A DNA stretch of 64,000 nt from Enterococcus wangshanyuanii (GCF_002197645.1 NZ_CP021874.1:1426001-1490000); one strand, 5' to 3'; positions 27,884 through 36,327 are shown, numbered from the stretch's first letter. Numbers and translations are program-made. Notes: a model not told the origin generated them from the letters alone.

Positions 27884-28717
27884 TTATTCCTCCTGTAATT
27901 CTTTTGGAACAAACCAATAATTCTCTTGGTTATGTTCACTTAAATAGGTTTTGAATTCTTTGGAATGATAGGCGTCAACAACAGCTTTTGCCCAATCGCT
28001 CTCTTTATTTTTTTCATCGATCGTTGCGACTAGTTCGTAGTCTTTTAACACATCTTCTGAAAGCAAGCTTTCTTTTGGATCTAGCTTTGCGCTGTAGACG
28101 ATGCTTCCTGGAATCACCGCAAAATCTAAATCTTCTAAACTTCTCGGAATTTGTGCGGAAGTCATTTCTACAAATTCTAGCTCTTTCGGATTGCTTACAA
28201 TGTCATTTTTTGTTGCTTTGACGGGATCTATGCCTTTCTCTAATTCGATCCAGCCTGCTTTTTGTAGTAGGTTAAAGGCTCGGGCTGTATTCGATGGATC
28301 ATCAGGAATGCCGATCTTGTCTTTTTCCTGAACATCATCGAGTTTATTTCTTCTACCAGGAAAAAGACCAGCAGCTACTGTGGGAATCGGTGTGATGCCA
28401 ATCAGATGAGCGTCTTTGTTTTCATTAAAGTTATTGAGGTAAGCAGTATGTTGATCTACATTCAAATCAATTGTGCCTTCCGTCAAAGCAATATCCGCTT
28501 GAATCAATTCTGTAAACTCATTTTGCTTTATTTGATAGCCCTGTTCTTCTAAAATAGGTTTTACAGCTTCTAAAAATAATTCGCTATAAGGACCTGGTGA
28601 TGTCCCTACTCTAATGATTTTATTTTTAGTTTCAGTAGCGCCACGATTACTGCCGCAAGCTGAAACAGTGACTATGCCTATCAAAACCATTAATGTCATC
28701 AACATCTTTTTCTTCAT
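27884..28717 (-). CDS. Methionine-binding lipoprotein paralogue, first gene of operon
   Basis: 277-residue NlpA-family lipoprotein with lipobox VSAC. Features parallel MetQ ([43 protein letters not shown]). Differences from the second MetQ suggest a different preferred ligand (D-methionine, methionine sulfoxide or short peptides), which the sequence does not settle. It sits right after the tandem T-boxes. Confidence 0.9.
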   Translation of the reverse strand: MKKKMLMTLMVLIGIVTVSACGSNRGATETKNKIIRVGTSPGPYSELFLEAVKPILEEQGYQIKQNEFTELIQADIALTEGTIDLNVDQHTAYLNNFNENKDAHLIGITPIPTVAAGLFPGRRNKLDDVQEKDKIGIPDDPSNTARAFNLLQKAGWIELEKGIDPVKATKNDIVSNPKELEFVEMTSAQIPRSLEDLDFAVIPGSIVYSAKLDPKESLLSEDVLKDYELVATIDEKNKESDWAKAVVDAYHSKEFKTYLSEHNQENYWFVPKELQEE

Positions 28718-28747
28718 TCAACCTTCCTCCTTCTGGCTTTTAATCAT

Positions 28748-28992
28748 AAAAAAAGCATCTCCAAATGCATAAACCTATACATTTGAGGACGCTTTTGCGT
28801 GCTACCACCTCTATTTAGTATCCATTCACATAGATACCCTCATCAAGTACGTCAAAATTTTTGAGTATACTCTAGCACGATAACGGGTGCTCCCGTCGCT
28901 GTCTTATGAAACTCTCACTCGAAGCGCTGCTCAATGGCCATTTTCCAGATTTCGTTTATCGCTTGTTTTCAGCTGTCCAAGCTCTCTGTTAG
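28748..28992 (-). promoter_or_regulatory. T-box riboswitch, methionine (second, proximal)
   Basis: Minus-strand leader with a stem I start (AACAGAGAGC), a specifier region AAAATGGCCATTGAG giving codon ATG at 28939-28941, the T-box sequence GGTGGTAGCACG (28798-28809), and a terminator (CTCAAATG/CATTTGGAG) with seven T at 28748-28754. The TGGT that pairs with the tRNA ACCA end is kept although the rest differs from the usual ACCGCG. Uncharged tRNA-Met would permit readthrough. Confidence 0.88.
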
Positions 28993-29071
28993 ATAACATT
29001 CCATCTGTACTTTCCATTTCATTGCGTTGTTTTATTCAATTATTTGATTTCTTTTCTTGCTTTACTTTAGG

Positions 29072-29300
29072 ACAAAAAAAGCCCTTTACCAGCCTATGCT
29101 AGTAAAGGGCGAATAATCGCGGTACCACCTTTGTTTTAAAGTAATCTTCATTACTTTTCTTAAATCAAGTCGATCAACTTGCTGCTAGGATAACGGGCGC
29201 TTCCCGAAGCTGCTTACGTATCAGCAACTTATCCTCAGAGGCCATCTTCAATTCTTCTGCATTTATCTCTTTTCACCAACCGAGACTCTCTATGAAATGC
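29072..29300 (-). promoter_or_regulatory. T-box riboswitch, methionine (first, distal)
   Basis: Canonical T-box: AGAGAG at the stem I base, specifier ATG (29243-29245) in GAAGATGGCCTCTGAG, antiterminator GGTGGTACCGCG (29118-29129), and terminator stem GCCCTTTAC/GTAAAGGGC with seven T (29074-29080). Together with the proximal T-box it makes a tandem methionine sensor for the metQNIQ-amidohydrolase operon. Confidence 0.93.
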
Positions 29301-29355
29301 GTCCAAACTTACTCTTCTCTTCAACGGACTGTCTATTTTCTTTTTGTTACATCGT

Positions 29356-29384
29356 ATTCTACTGGAAAAAAAAGAGGCTGTCAA
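29356..29384 (-). promoter_or_regulatory. Promoter of the methionine operon
   Basis: Minus strand TTGACA (29379-29384), exact 17-base spacer, TAGAAT (29356-29361). Consensus -35; transcription would start near 29350 and run through both T-boxes. Confidence 0.85.
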
Positions 29385-29594
29385 ATACTTTTTTTATTCA
29401 TGCTTCATTTTTTTCTAAACAGTAGAAAAATGAAGTCTCTTTTCAAAAAAATTTCTAGTCATACGTTTCTTACTTTGTTATACTTTTCTCAAGGGGAGGA
29501 AAAAGGTTGGGTGTAGTCATTTAATGTGCAATTATTTTTCTAATGATCGACCGAAAAAAAGGAAAACACACTACAAAATATGGAGGTTTATTAA

Positions 29595-30002
29595 ATGAAT
29601 TATTCTTATCAGGCAAACAAAAAATCAGTGCCCTTAGTTATTTTATTATCTTTTATTACGTGCGGGATTTATTCCCTATTCTGGATGTATGATGTGACGC
29701 GTCAGCTTTCAGAAGTCAACGAAGACCATACAACGAACCCTGGTTTAGTTGTCTTACTTTCTATCATCACTTGCGGAATTTATACTCTTTACTGGTGGTA
29801 TAAGATCGGCAGCATGTTCGTAGAGAGTCAGGCAAGAGAGAATATTCGACCGATCGTTGATAATAAAATCGTTTTGCTGCTTCTTTCAATCTTTGGCTTT
29901 TCAATTATCTCTATGGGTATTTTACAGGCTGATTTAAACCGTTTCTGGGACAAACTTGAAACAGGTGATCGTGATGGCTACAGTACTGGAATGGACGAAT
30001 AA
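29595..30002 (+). CDS. DUF4234 family membrane protein
   Basis: 135 residues with four membrane segments. The repeated ITCGIYSLFWMYDV (about 21-34) and ITCGIYTLYWWYKI (about 58-71) motifs are those of DUF4234, here in two tandem copies. Usually found beside DUF2752 genes, as is a remnant here. Function unknown. GGAGG is 8 bases before the ATG. Confidence 0.82.
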   Translation: MNYSYQANKKSVPLVILLSFITCGIYSLFWMYDVTRQLSEVNEDHTTNPGLVVLLSIITCGIYTLYWWYKIGSMFVESQARENIRPIVDNKIVLLLLSIFGFSIISMGILQADLNRFWDKLETGDRDGYSTGMDE

Positions 30003-30023
30003 CATAGAGCTATGCATCTTTAA

Positions 30024-30308
30024 GCATTTATTCATTTTTTTCAGTTCGATTTAAAAGGGGCGTTTTATTATCATCCATTATTTTGGCTGGTGCCGCTAAT
30101 TTTTGGGATTATTGTGTTTCGAAAAAAGGTTCCCTTGTTTAATCGAATTTGTCATAACGATCGCATTATTTTCAGTGTTTTAGGATTATTTCTGCTCGTG
30201 TATATTATCCGATTAGGATTGTTCTTTCCAACTACAGCACCAATGGATTTCAATACTCATTCGTTGGGTGCTGCAGTAGTTCGCTGGATCATAGCTAGTT
30301 TACACTAA
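30024..30308 (+). pseudogene. 5'-truncated DUF2752 gene
   Basis: The frame open from 30024 encodes FDLKGAFYYHPLFWL followed by two membrane segments, which corresponds to the C-terminal part of DUF2752. The diagnostic N-terminal part with CPxCGxTRA is absent and no ATG with a ribosome site precedes it; a GTG at 30090 exists but would cut the conserved segment. I read it as a decayed partner of the DUF4234 gene. Confidence 0.6.
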
Positions 30309-30339
30309 ATTAAATATAACAGCTATTCTAATCTGAGGT

Positions 30340-30382
30340 ACGATATAAAAGTAAAAACAACTTTTGTATCGTACTTTTTATT
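30340..30382 (+). terminator. Terminator
   Basis: GTACGATATAAAAGT (30340-30354) pairs with ACTTTTGTATCGTAC (30362-30376) apart from one mismatch, followed by TTTTTATT. Confidence 0.8.
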
Positions 30383-30493
30383 CTTTACATAAATAACTTA
30401 TCTGTGACTAGATTGTACGCTATTGAAAAACTGAAAAACCGTTGACAAACATTCTAATCTACGGTAATCTGTTATCTGTATTCCAATAATTTT

Positions 30494-30566
30494 GCCGCCT
30501 TAGCTCAGTTGGTAGAGCACCACCATGGTAAGGTGGGGGTCGCCGGTTCAAGCCCGGCAGGTGGCT
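30494..30566 (+). tRNA. tRNA-Thr(GGU)
   Basis: 73-base cloverleaf: acceptor GCCGCCT/AGGTGGC, D arm GCTC/GAGC, anticodon stem CCACC/GGTGG with loop ATGGTAA (anticodon GGT), T arm GCCGG/CCGGC. CCA is not encoded. A terminator follows. Confidence 0.95.
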
Positions 30567-30572
30567 TTTAGT

Positions 30573-30611
30573 AAGTAGTACTCTTTTCATAAGAGTGACT
30601 ACTTTTTTATT
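30573..30611 (+). terminator. tRNA-Thr terminator
   Basis: AAGTAGTACTCTT (30573-30585) with AAGAGTGACTACTT (30591-30604), then TTTTTATTTTT. Confidence 0.85.
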
Positions 30612-30650
30612 TTTCTTAACAAATTTTTACAGCCCAGGAGGTTATTATTT

Positions 30651-31139
30651 GTGAAAAATGCTATTACACTTCATTTTTATGCAACAGCTGATTACTTACT
30701 TTATGCACAGCTTTCTCAAGACATTCGCGTCATGCGTTATATTACAGAAAAAGCAGAAACAGATACTGAGGCAGCAGAAAACTTTCAAAAAATCCTTGAC
30801 TACAATACAGCTCATAATGATCATACTGGGTATTACAAAGTGTATGATCAATCCACTTATCTTGGGTTTGCTAAACTATCGTGGGATGAAAAAAAGAGAA
30901 TTGAAATTGGCTATATGTTGTTACCAGAGTATTGGGGACGTGGATATGCGCATCAAATCATTACCGCTTTACTTAGTAAAATCACACAATCAAATAAACT
31001 TTCTCAAGCAGTGGTTTACGCTATTATCGATCCAAACAATGGTGCATCGAGACATCTGCTTCAAAAGCATCATTTTGAAGCTGTCTGGCTGGGAATTGAA
31101 GAAGGCCTTCCTTCTGAACATTTGATTTGGAAGCCTTGA
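30651..31139 (+). CDS. GNAT-family N-acetyltransferase
   Basis: 162 residues. Acetyl-CoA-binding motif A, GYMLLPEYWGRGYAHQII (about 90-107), is the RimJ/RimL type. Starts with GTG at 30651, supported by AGGAGG nine bases upstream. Substrate unknown; could be a protein N-terminus or small amine. Confidence 0.85.
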   Translation: MKNAITLHFYATADYLLYAQLSQDIRVMRYITEKAETDTEAAENFQKILDYNTAHNDHTGYYKVYDQSTYLGFAKLSWDEKKRIEIGYMLLPEYWGRGYAHQIITALLSKITQSNKLSQAVVYAIIDPNNGASRHLLQKHHFEAVWLGIEEGLPSEHLIWKP

Positions 31140-31151
31140 TTCTTTAATAAA

Positions 31152-31177
31152 AAAAGAGCTGAAATCAGCTCTTTTTT
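31152..31177. terminator. Bidirectional terminator
   Basis: AAAAGAGCTGA / TCAGCTCTTTT (31152-31175) between the convergent GNAT and rpoN genes, with A and T runs on both sides. Confidence 0.85.
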
Positions 31178-32503
31178 TTATTGATCATATCTTTTTCGTT
31201 TAGAGGATGAAGGGATCCCCAGCGCTTCGCGGTATTTAGTCACTGTCCTTCGGGATATGTCAATGTCTTGTTCTTTTAATAAGTCGACGATTTTTTGATC
31301 CGATAATGGTTTTGCTTTATTTTCATTATCTACAAGTCGCTGCAAATGTCTTTTTACACTACTTGTAGAGGTCTCTTCTCCAGTACTTTCATTGGCTAAG
31401 CCATGAGAAAAAAAGGAGCGCAACTCAAAAACACCAAAGGGCGTTTCTAGATATTTTCCATTCACTGCACGGCTGACGGTTGACTCATGAATATCAAGAA
31501 TCTCTGCAATCTCTCTAAGTGTCATTGGTACTAAAGGGCGATCATCATTGAAAAAGAACGCTTGCTGTCGTTCAACAATTTCTTTCCCTACTCTTAAAAT
31601 CGTATCTCCACGTTGAATGATCGTTTTTTCCAGCCATTCAAATTCATTTTTCTTTTCCTGAATGTATGCTTGGACCTCTTTATCTTCGACTGCCTGCATT
31701 CGTTCAAAATACGCTTGCTGAAATTGCAGCTTAGGCATTCCTTTCTTATTAGAAAGGACTGTTATCTGTTGATTTTTGATTCGAATAGTTAAATCAGGTC
31801 GAATATAAAGTCCCGACGTTGATTCAAAAATACTTCCAGGTGAAGGCGTCAAAGTTTGAATATAATCAAAAATTTTCTGAATATCAGATAAATCGACCTT
31901 AAACTTTTTAGCAATCAAGGGCCATTTGCGATTTGCCAGTAGATCAAACTCCTCCTCGATCACAATATATGCTAAAGGCGGCGCTGTATCATCCCGTTCA
32001 ACCTGCAGCATCAGACATTCTTGCAGATTTCGTGCACCAACACCTGCTGGATCTAATTGTTGGATCAGAGTCAAGGCATCCAACATTTCAATAGCAGTAG
32101 CTCCAGTTTGCTGAGCTGCCTCCTCCAAATCGATGGTCAAATAGCCATTCAAATCAATGAACTCCACTAAGAACAATACCAGCGTTCTCAAATAAGTATC
32201 TCGATAATTCAAATGAATCTGATCGATCAAAAACTCAAATAGAGAGGTTTGACTGTCGGGAATTTGATTTAAATAATTATGCTCTTCATTTGTATACGTT
32301 CGGCTGCTAGAGCTCGTAAAATCACTGTGATGCGTATTGGATTGCAGATCGATCAACGGATTCTCTAATGACTTGGTTTCTATGTAAGCATTGAGTTCTT
32401 CTGAGTTATATTGCAGAATTTGTATCGACTGCTGTAATTGTTGGGTCATAGCAAGTTTTTGAACTTGTTTTTGCTGTTGGGACAAATGCTGTTCAAATTT
32501 CAT
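31178..32503 (-). CDS. rpoN: RNA polymerase sigma-54 factor
   Basis: About 441 residues. Region I is Gln-rich (SQQQKQVQKLAMTQQLQQ) and starts the protein, as in sigma-54. The core-binding region follows, then a helix-turn-helix, and the RpoN box SRRTVTKYREALG near the C-terminus. In enterococci it drives PTS operons with LevR-like activators. The ATG at 32503 was preferred over 32515 because AAGGGGG directly abuts the latter; the choice is not certain. Confidence 0.95.
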   Translation of the reverse strand: MKFEQHLSQQQKQVQKLAMTQQLQQSIQILQYNSEELNAYIETKSLENPLIDLQSNTHHSDFTSSSSRTYTNEEHNYLNQIPDSQTSLFEFLIDQIHLNYRDTYLRTLVLFLVEFIDLNGYLTIDLEEAAQQTGATAIEMLDALTLIQQLDPAGVGARNLQECLMLQVERDDTAPPLAYIVIEEEFDLLANRKWPLIAKKFKVDLSDIQKIFDYIQTLTPSPGSIFESTSGLYIRPDLTIRIKNQQITVLSNKKGMPKLQFQQAYFERMQAVEDKEVQAYIQEKKNEFEWLEKTIIQRGDTILRVGKEIVERQQAFFFNDDRPLVPMTLREIAEILDIHESTVSRAVNGKYLETPFGVFELRSFFSHGLANESTGEETSTSSVKRHLQRLVDNENKAKPLSDQKIVDLLKEQDIDISRRTVTKYREALGIPSSSKRKRYDQ

Positions 32504-32562
32504 TAATTTCGTCATCCCCCTTGTAATTTATAAAAATATCAGCTAAACTAGTAATCGTGCTT

Positions 32563-32634
32563 GCGCCCTTAGTGTAGTGGATATCACGTAAGATTCCGGT
32601 TCTTGAGACGGGGGTTCGATTCCCTCAGGGCGCG
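32563..32634 (+). tRNA. tRNA-Arg(CCG), probable phage attachment gene
   Basis: 72-base cloverleaf: acceptor GCGCCCT/AGGGCGC, anticodon stem TAAGA/TCTTG with loop TTCCGGT (anticodon CCG), T arm GGGGG/CCCTC. Prophage sequence begins right after it, so its 3' end is the likely attB; the second att copy would be beyond the window. Confidence 0.93.
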
Positions 32635-32736
32635 CTTTTTTTATCAATTAATAATATAGTTTAATCGTGTTTTTGGTAATATTTCCTATCTACAAACGAT
32701 TATAACATAGTTTGATAATGATTTTATTTTTAAATT

Positions 32737-32785
32737 TTTGGGTAGATTTGGGTGTATAACCAATAATTTGGGTACATTTTTGGGT
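32737..32785 (+). repeat. Four TTTGGGT direct repeats, probable integrase arm sites
   Basis: TTTGGGT at 32737-32743, 32747-32753, 32767-32773 and 32779-32785, about 100 bases inside the tRNA-Arg end. Short direct repeats at this distance from an att core are typical arm-type sites for tyrosine integrases. The stretch 32635-33199 otherwise holds only a hairpin and a promoter. Confidence 0.6.
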
Positions 32786-32950
32786 GTAAAAAAACGTTAG
32801 TCAAAACATATATAAGCAATGAACTACTCTGATGTTTTCAGGGTGGTTTTTTTATTTTCTGCAACTATTTTACAATATCCTTCGTTTTTAACAACTTCGT
32901 TTTATCATTACAGTTCGTCAAAAATTTGAGTGAGCTTCGCAAACAAAAAT

Positions 32951-32977
32951 GCCCCTTCTCTGTGGGAGAGAAGGGGC
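32951..32977. terminator. Strong hairpin, likely terminator
   Basis: GCCCCTTCTC (32951-32960) / GAGAAGGGGC (32968-32977) with a T-rich stretch following on the minus strand. Protects the tRNA side from phage transcription or ends a minus-strand transcript. Confidence 0.65.
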
Positions 32978-33153
32978 TCATCTTTATAACTCCGGGTAGA
33001 GTATAAAAATGAAAAAGTGTAACTTAATATTATCATTTCTTATTAAGGAAATCAACTAAACTTATCAAAATGGATCATAGAAACTATTATGCTTTTAATC
33101 TAAATTTGATTAGAAGTCGTTTTTGACTTTACCACTAGTAAAGTATCTAGTTC

Positions 33154-33182
33154 TGGACAACGAGAACGAATGTTCCTATAAT
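33154..33182 (+). promoter_or_regulatory. SOS promoter with LexA box
   Basis: TGGACA (33154-33159), 17-base spacer, TATAAT (33177-33182). The spacer holds GAAC-GAAT-GTTC (33164-33175), which fits the Gram-positive LexA/DinR consensus CGAACRNRYGTTYC at every position but the first. A LexA box between -35 and -10 predicts SOS repression of the three genes downstream. Confidence 0.8.
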
Positions 33183-33199
33183 GTTTGTAGGTGATAATA

Positions 33200-33526
33200 A
33201 TGAGATATGTAAAAACCGTACATTTAAAACATCAAGTGCGCCCTGCTCAATATTTCTACTCGCTGCATCTTGTCCCTTTTCGCAAAGTGTCATCAAGACG
33301 GATCAACATCGAAGGAACTGTTTACAATTTTTGGTCTTTTCCTCCGGTAAAGAAAAGAGATTACCTTGCTGCATTTCCGCTGGAAAAAGTAGATCATTTT
33401 ATTGTTTTTGAGTATGTCTATCCGGATCAGTATTTACAACTATCTACTAGCAAAGTCTATAAGCTAACAGATTTTAAGATGAGAACAAGAAAAATTGATT
33501 ATCCATTCGATGATTGGTTACTTTAA
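33200..33526 (+). CDS. Prophage cargo protein A, unknown
   Basis: 108 residues from the ATG at 33200, preceded by AGGTGAT. Basic, no membrane segment, no motif I recognise (FRKVSSRRINIEGTVY near 25-40). First gene after the LexA-controlled promoter and on the opposite strand to the phage structural genes, hence accessory or induction-related. Confidence 0.7.
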   Translation: MRYVKTVHLKHQVRPAQYFYSLHLVPFRKVSSRRINIEGTVYNFWSFPPVKKRDYLAAFPLEKVDHFIVFEYVYPDQYLQLSTSKVYKLTDFKMRTRKIDYPFDDWLL

Positions 33527-33543
33527 AAAAAAGGAATATACAT

Positions 33544-33702
33544 ATGAACATAATTGAGGAATATGAAGCAGGACTACTTCACTACGATGATTTTCAGCAC
33601 TATTTATGGGGCAGCGGTCAAAGGCTGATAAATGAGGTTGGATTGGATAAGTTTATATTTTACTTAAATGCCGAGGAGGGCGAATTTTATGAAGAAAAAT
33701 AG
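33544..33702 (+). CDS. Prophage cargo protein B, unknown
   Basis: 52-residue acidic protein from the ATG at 33544, with AAGGAAT upstream; the ORF from 33514 lacks a ribosome site. Starts 17 bases after cargo A and overlaps cargo C by 14 bases. No family recognised. Confidence 0.65.
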   Translation: MNIIEEYEAGLLHYDDFQHYLWGSGQRLINEVGLDKFIFYLNAEEGEFYEEK

Positions 33703-33976
33703 CTATGTAGGAGTAGTTGATAAAATACGAGTAATAAACATGTTCCCTGATACTAAGATTCGTTTCACACTGCATTCTTCCGAGGATATTAATTGTATAG
33801 TAAGAAATAAGAAGCTCGCTAATTTGATTTTATTCTTGGATGAAAACAGATATGAAGTATCAGTTCATGGCTACTATAACAGTAGAAATCAATTGGTGAT
33901 TGAAAAATTTTTTATTCGAAACCCAGATAGTTTTATTAATGAGTTTGTGGTGAAACCAATGAAAAATATTGCTTAG
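33689..33976 (+). CDS. Prophage cargo protein C, unknown
   Basis: 95-residue basic protein from the ATG at 33689, which has a strong GAGGAGG nine bases upstream. Predicted mostly beta-strand (KIRFTLHSSEDINCIV; YEVSVHGYYN). Its overlap with cargo B implies translational coupling. No family recognised. Confidence 0.7.
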   Translation: MKKNSYVGVVDKIRVINMFPDTKIRFTLHSSEDINCIVRNKKLANLILFLDENRYEVSVHGYYNSRNQLVIEKFFIRNPDSFINEFVVKPMKNIA

Positions 33977-34047
33977 AAAAATGAAATCTGAAATAATTAC
34001 GTATATTAATAAAGAAGGAGGAATTCATCCATTCCCCCTCCTTCACT

Positions 34048-34077
34048 AGCCCACTACTCCTTGGTGGGCTATTTTTT
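34048..34077 (+). terminator. Terminator of the SOS cargo operon
   Basis: AGCCCAC (34048-34054) / GTGGGCT (34064-34070) then ATTTTTT on the plus strand. Confidence 0.8.
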
Positions 34078-34264
34078 ATACAACTATCGTATCATATGTG
34101 TAAGTGACATTTCCACCCAAATGTGCTTCTCCTCTGAAAAACTTCTTATCTTCTCTTTTTAGCCATGCTTCACGAAAAACAAAGAAGTCTTTGTTTGCTA
34201 CTTCTAGTGTCTGGATTTCCCCTTTAGATAGCTGTTCCAATGGTTCTTCAAACGGATTTATCAT
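34076..34264 (-). CDS. Small prophage protein downstream of endolysin
   Basis: 62 residues from the ATG at 34264 (GAGGGG upstream); the longer ORF from 34348 has no ribosome site. Acidic, no membrane segment, unknown function. Confidence 0.55.
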   Translation of the reverse strand: MINPFEEPLEQLSKGEIQTLEVANKDFFVFREAWLKREDKKFFRGEAHLGGNVTYTYDTIVV

Positions 34265-34378
34265 ATTGTATTCCCCTCTCCCAGAGGTATTATAGCACAA
34301 ATCAAAGTAGTCCGATTCCAACTGATTATATTCAACAAAAGAACCCACCCTGTTTGGAAGGAAAGAAGCTTACTTGAA

Positions 34379-35212
34379 TTACCCATAAACCAACTGCTGC
34401 TTGCTATCCCTAACTAACCAAACAACACCTGTAGGTGATGCAAAGTTAAACTTACGATAGTTATAGCCGTGATCTTTAACGACCTCCTCTGTATCTGATA
34501 CTCTACTCTCGTTAAATGCAAAGTACATACCAGGTCTAATCGTTTCTTGATCAGCTAGCATTGCTCCCGTATTCGGATCGATCATATCCACATCAGTTGC
34601 ATTGATGCCATTGTCGGTCCAATCAAAGCCCGCAGGTGCCAACGAGTTGCAGCGGATTTGCCACAAGCCATTGATAAATTGGATATCATCTACCTTGTAC
34701 CCATGGCGGCGTTTGTTGGGTGTTGGTGGTATCGGTTTATTACTCCCACTATCTTTTTTTAATCTCCATACTTCAAAATAGCTAGGTCGATTGACATTTA
34801 AGTAATAGTCGATATTGTGTTCAGATACTGCAGTTCCTTTTTGTCCCCCTGTCCAGTAATCAACACTGATAAAGTAATATGGATTTTTCATTACCCCTAC
34901 ATGACCACCAGCACCAGCGCTATCAGCCATACTTCGACCCCAACTCATCATCACAATGTCGCCCTCTAATGCATTCCATTCGTGATTAACTGCAATTTTT
35001 TCATAACCGTTTGCTTTTAAATATGGTTCAAGTGTAACGGTGCTATACAGATAGCCATACGGCACTCCACCTGAGTCTTTAATTGATTGTGTAATGGACC
35101 CTGAACAATCCGCCGTTCCATCCGCTCCATTACGTGATCCATACATTGAGTAGGTTAAAAGCCCTTTACGAACGTCAAACCATCCTACAACTTGTTTATC
35201 ATTAGCTGCCAT
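34379..35212 (-). CDS. Phage endolysin (Amidase_5/NlpC-P60-like)
   Basis: 277 residues from the ATG at 35212 (GAGGAGG nine bases upstream). N-terminal cysteine hydrolase domain: C36 in GTADCSGSI and H104 in AGGHVGV, the Cys/His pair of phage PF05382-type peptidoglycan amidases. A short proline linker (KPIPPTPNKRRHG) leads to a C-terminal ~110-residue probable cell-wall-binding domain. Lyses the host after holin action; overlaps the previous gene by 11 bases. Confidence 0.9.
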   Translation of the reverse strand: MAANDKQVVGWFDVRKGLLTYSMYGSRNGADGTADCSGSITQSIKDSGGVPYGYLYSTVTLEPYLKANGYEKIAVNHEWNALEGDIVMMSWGRSMADSAGAGGHVGVMKNPYYFISVDYWTGGQKGTAVSEHNIDYYLNVNRPSYFEVWRLKKDSGSNKPIPPTPNKRRHGYKVDDIQFINGLWQIRCNSLAPAGFDWTDNGINATDVDMIDPNTGAMLADQETIRPGMYFAFNESRVSDTEEVVKDHGYNYRKFNFASPTGVVWLVRDSKQQLVYG

Positions 35213-35396
35213 CGGAAACGACCTCCTCAATTAGATCATCAATTTCTCTATCAGATAGAGTTAAGTCTTTGTGCTCATTCAAAAATCGATTAATTGTAGC
35301 AACAGCAGTTCGTTTTTTTACTTGGTTAGGCACATCTTTTTCAGACATTTCATTTACTACTTTTTCGACTTCTTTTTTTACAGCTTCTTTACTCAT
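35202..35396 (-). CDS. Small charged lysis-region protein
   Basis: 64 residues from the ATG at 35396 (AAGGATGAT upstream). Highly charged helical protein (KKEVEKVVNEMSEKD). Lies between holin and endolysin, overlapping both; no function known. Confidence 0.65.
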   Translation of the reverse strand: MSKEAVKKEVEKVVNEMSEKDVPNQVKKRTAVATINRFLNEHKDLTLSDREIDDLIEEVVSDGS

Positions 35397-35658
35397 GAGT
35401 ATCATCCTTTTCTTTAAACGCATTCCTAGCTTGCTTAATCAGTTGATCACCATAAACTGCCATTCCAGCAGCAATGATTGCTTGGACAATATTTTCTGCA
35501 TTGTAACCACCAAGGATTTGTGGACTAATCACACAGCTCACTACTAACAAAATATAGGGTATTAACCATGAAGGAATTCTTGGTGTATCTCGAATGACAA
35601 ATCCCAAAACGTACAAACCTAAAATTGTTGCACCCAATGCTCCGTTAATGTATTCCAT
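35389..35658 (-). CDS. Phage holin
   Basis: 89 residues with two to three membrane segments (about 5-22, 30-52 and 56-72) and a charged C-terminal tail (FKEKDDTHE), next to the endolysin. Resembles the phage holin families found in A118/enterococcal phages. Forms membrane lesions at lysis. Confidence 0.82.
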   Translation of the reverse strand: MEYINGALGATILGLYVLGFVIRDTPRIPSWLIPYILLVVSCVISPQILGGYNAENIVQAIIAAGMAVYGDQLIKQARNAFKEKDDTHE

Positions 35659-35959
35659 TGTTAACTCTCCCCTTCAATTCTTTATTTTCAGACTTAATTT
35701 TTTTGTTTTCCTCTTCAAGCCTGCTGTTTTCTTTTCGTAATTCTGTGATCAATTCATCTTTAGTATTTAACTTTTTCTCAAGCTCGCTAACTTTCTTTGT
35801 GAGATGATCAATTTGCTTTTCAAATCCTTGAATCATGTTCTCTACACGTGGTAAATAGATTTGATCAATCTCTGATCGACTAGTTCTTTTGGTTCCCATA
35901 TAAGTAAAAACCGCAGTTATTACAGTTGCTACTACTGTGGGTGTGATCCAACTTTCCAT
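35645..35959 (-). CDS. Membrane-anchored coiled-coil protein, lysis region
   Basis: 104 residues: one N-terminal membrane segment (about 5-22) followed by a long coiled coil (KQIDHLTKKVSELEKKL and on). The ATG at 35959 follows GAGGTGAT. Possibly a holin partner, as in phages with hemolysin XhlA-like proteins. Confidence 0.7.
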   Translation of the reverse strand: MESWITPTVVATVITAVFTYMGTKRTSRSEIDQIYLPRVENMIQGFEKQIDHLTKKVSELEKKLNTKDELITELRKENSRLEEENKKIKSENKELKGRVNNGIH

Positions 35960-36327
35960 CAATCAATCACCTCATATCTTGCCGCTAAATAGATTGCTGC
36001 ATTATATCCTAAAAACAAAGCCCAGCTCATATTTGGCACACCATTGAATTCATTAATTAATAGAATGACTGTGTATGCTGACCATATCGCATTCATAGCT
36101 ACTAAAGCCCAACGTTGTATTTTATTACTTTTCTTAACAATGGAATATATTAATAATATTCCGGTAACTATTACTAGTAGACTAAAGAAAGCACTATTTA
36201 AAAGTTCCATGTGCTCAAAACCTCTAATTTCTCGTGTATAATTTACTTTCCCATTATGGATAAGCAACCATAGACCATTAATAATAGACTGTATAGCAAC
36301 TAGTAGACTTAGCTTCTTATCTCTCAT
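35959..36327 (-). CDS. Phage membrane protein, four segments
   Basis: 122 residues from the ATG at 36327, overlapping the stop of the 31-residue gene before it (ATGA). About four membrane segments. Unknown function; lies between tail and lysis genes. Confidence 0.65.
   Translation of the reverse strand: MRDKKLSLLVAIQSIINGLWLLIHNGKVNYTREIRGFEHMELLNSAFFSLLVIVTGILLIYSIVKKSNKIQRWALVAMNAIWSAYTVILLINEFNGVPNMSWALFLGYNAAIYLAARYEVID

Noticed and set aside
30658..31125. 155-codon plus-strand ORF overlapping the GNAT gene
   Set aside because: Shadow frame; composition and lack of a ribosome site are against it, whereas the other frame has acetyl-CoA motifs.
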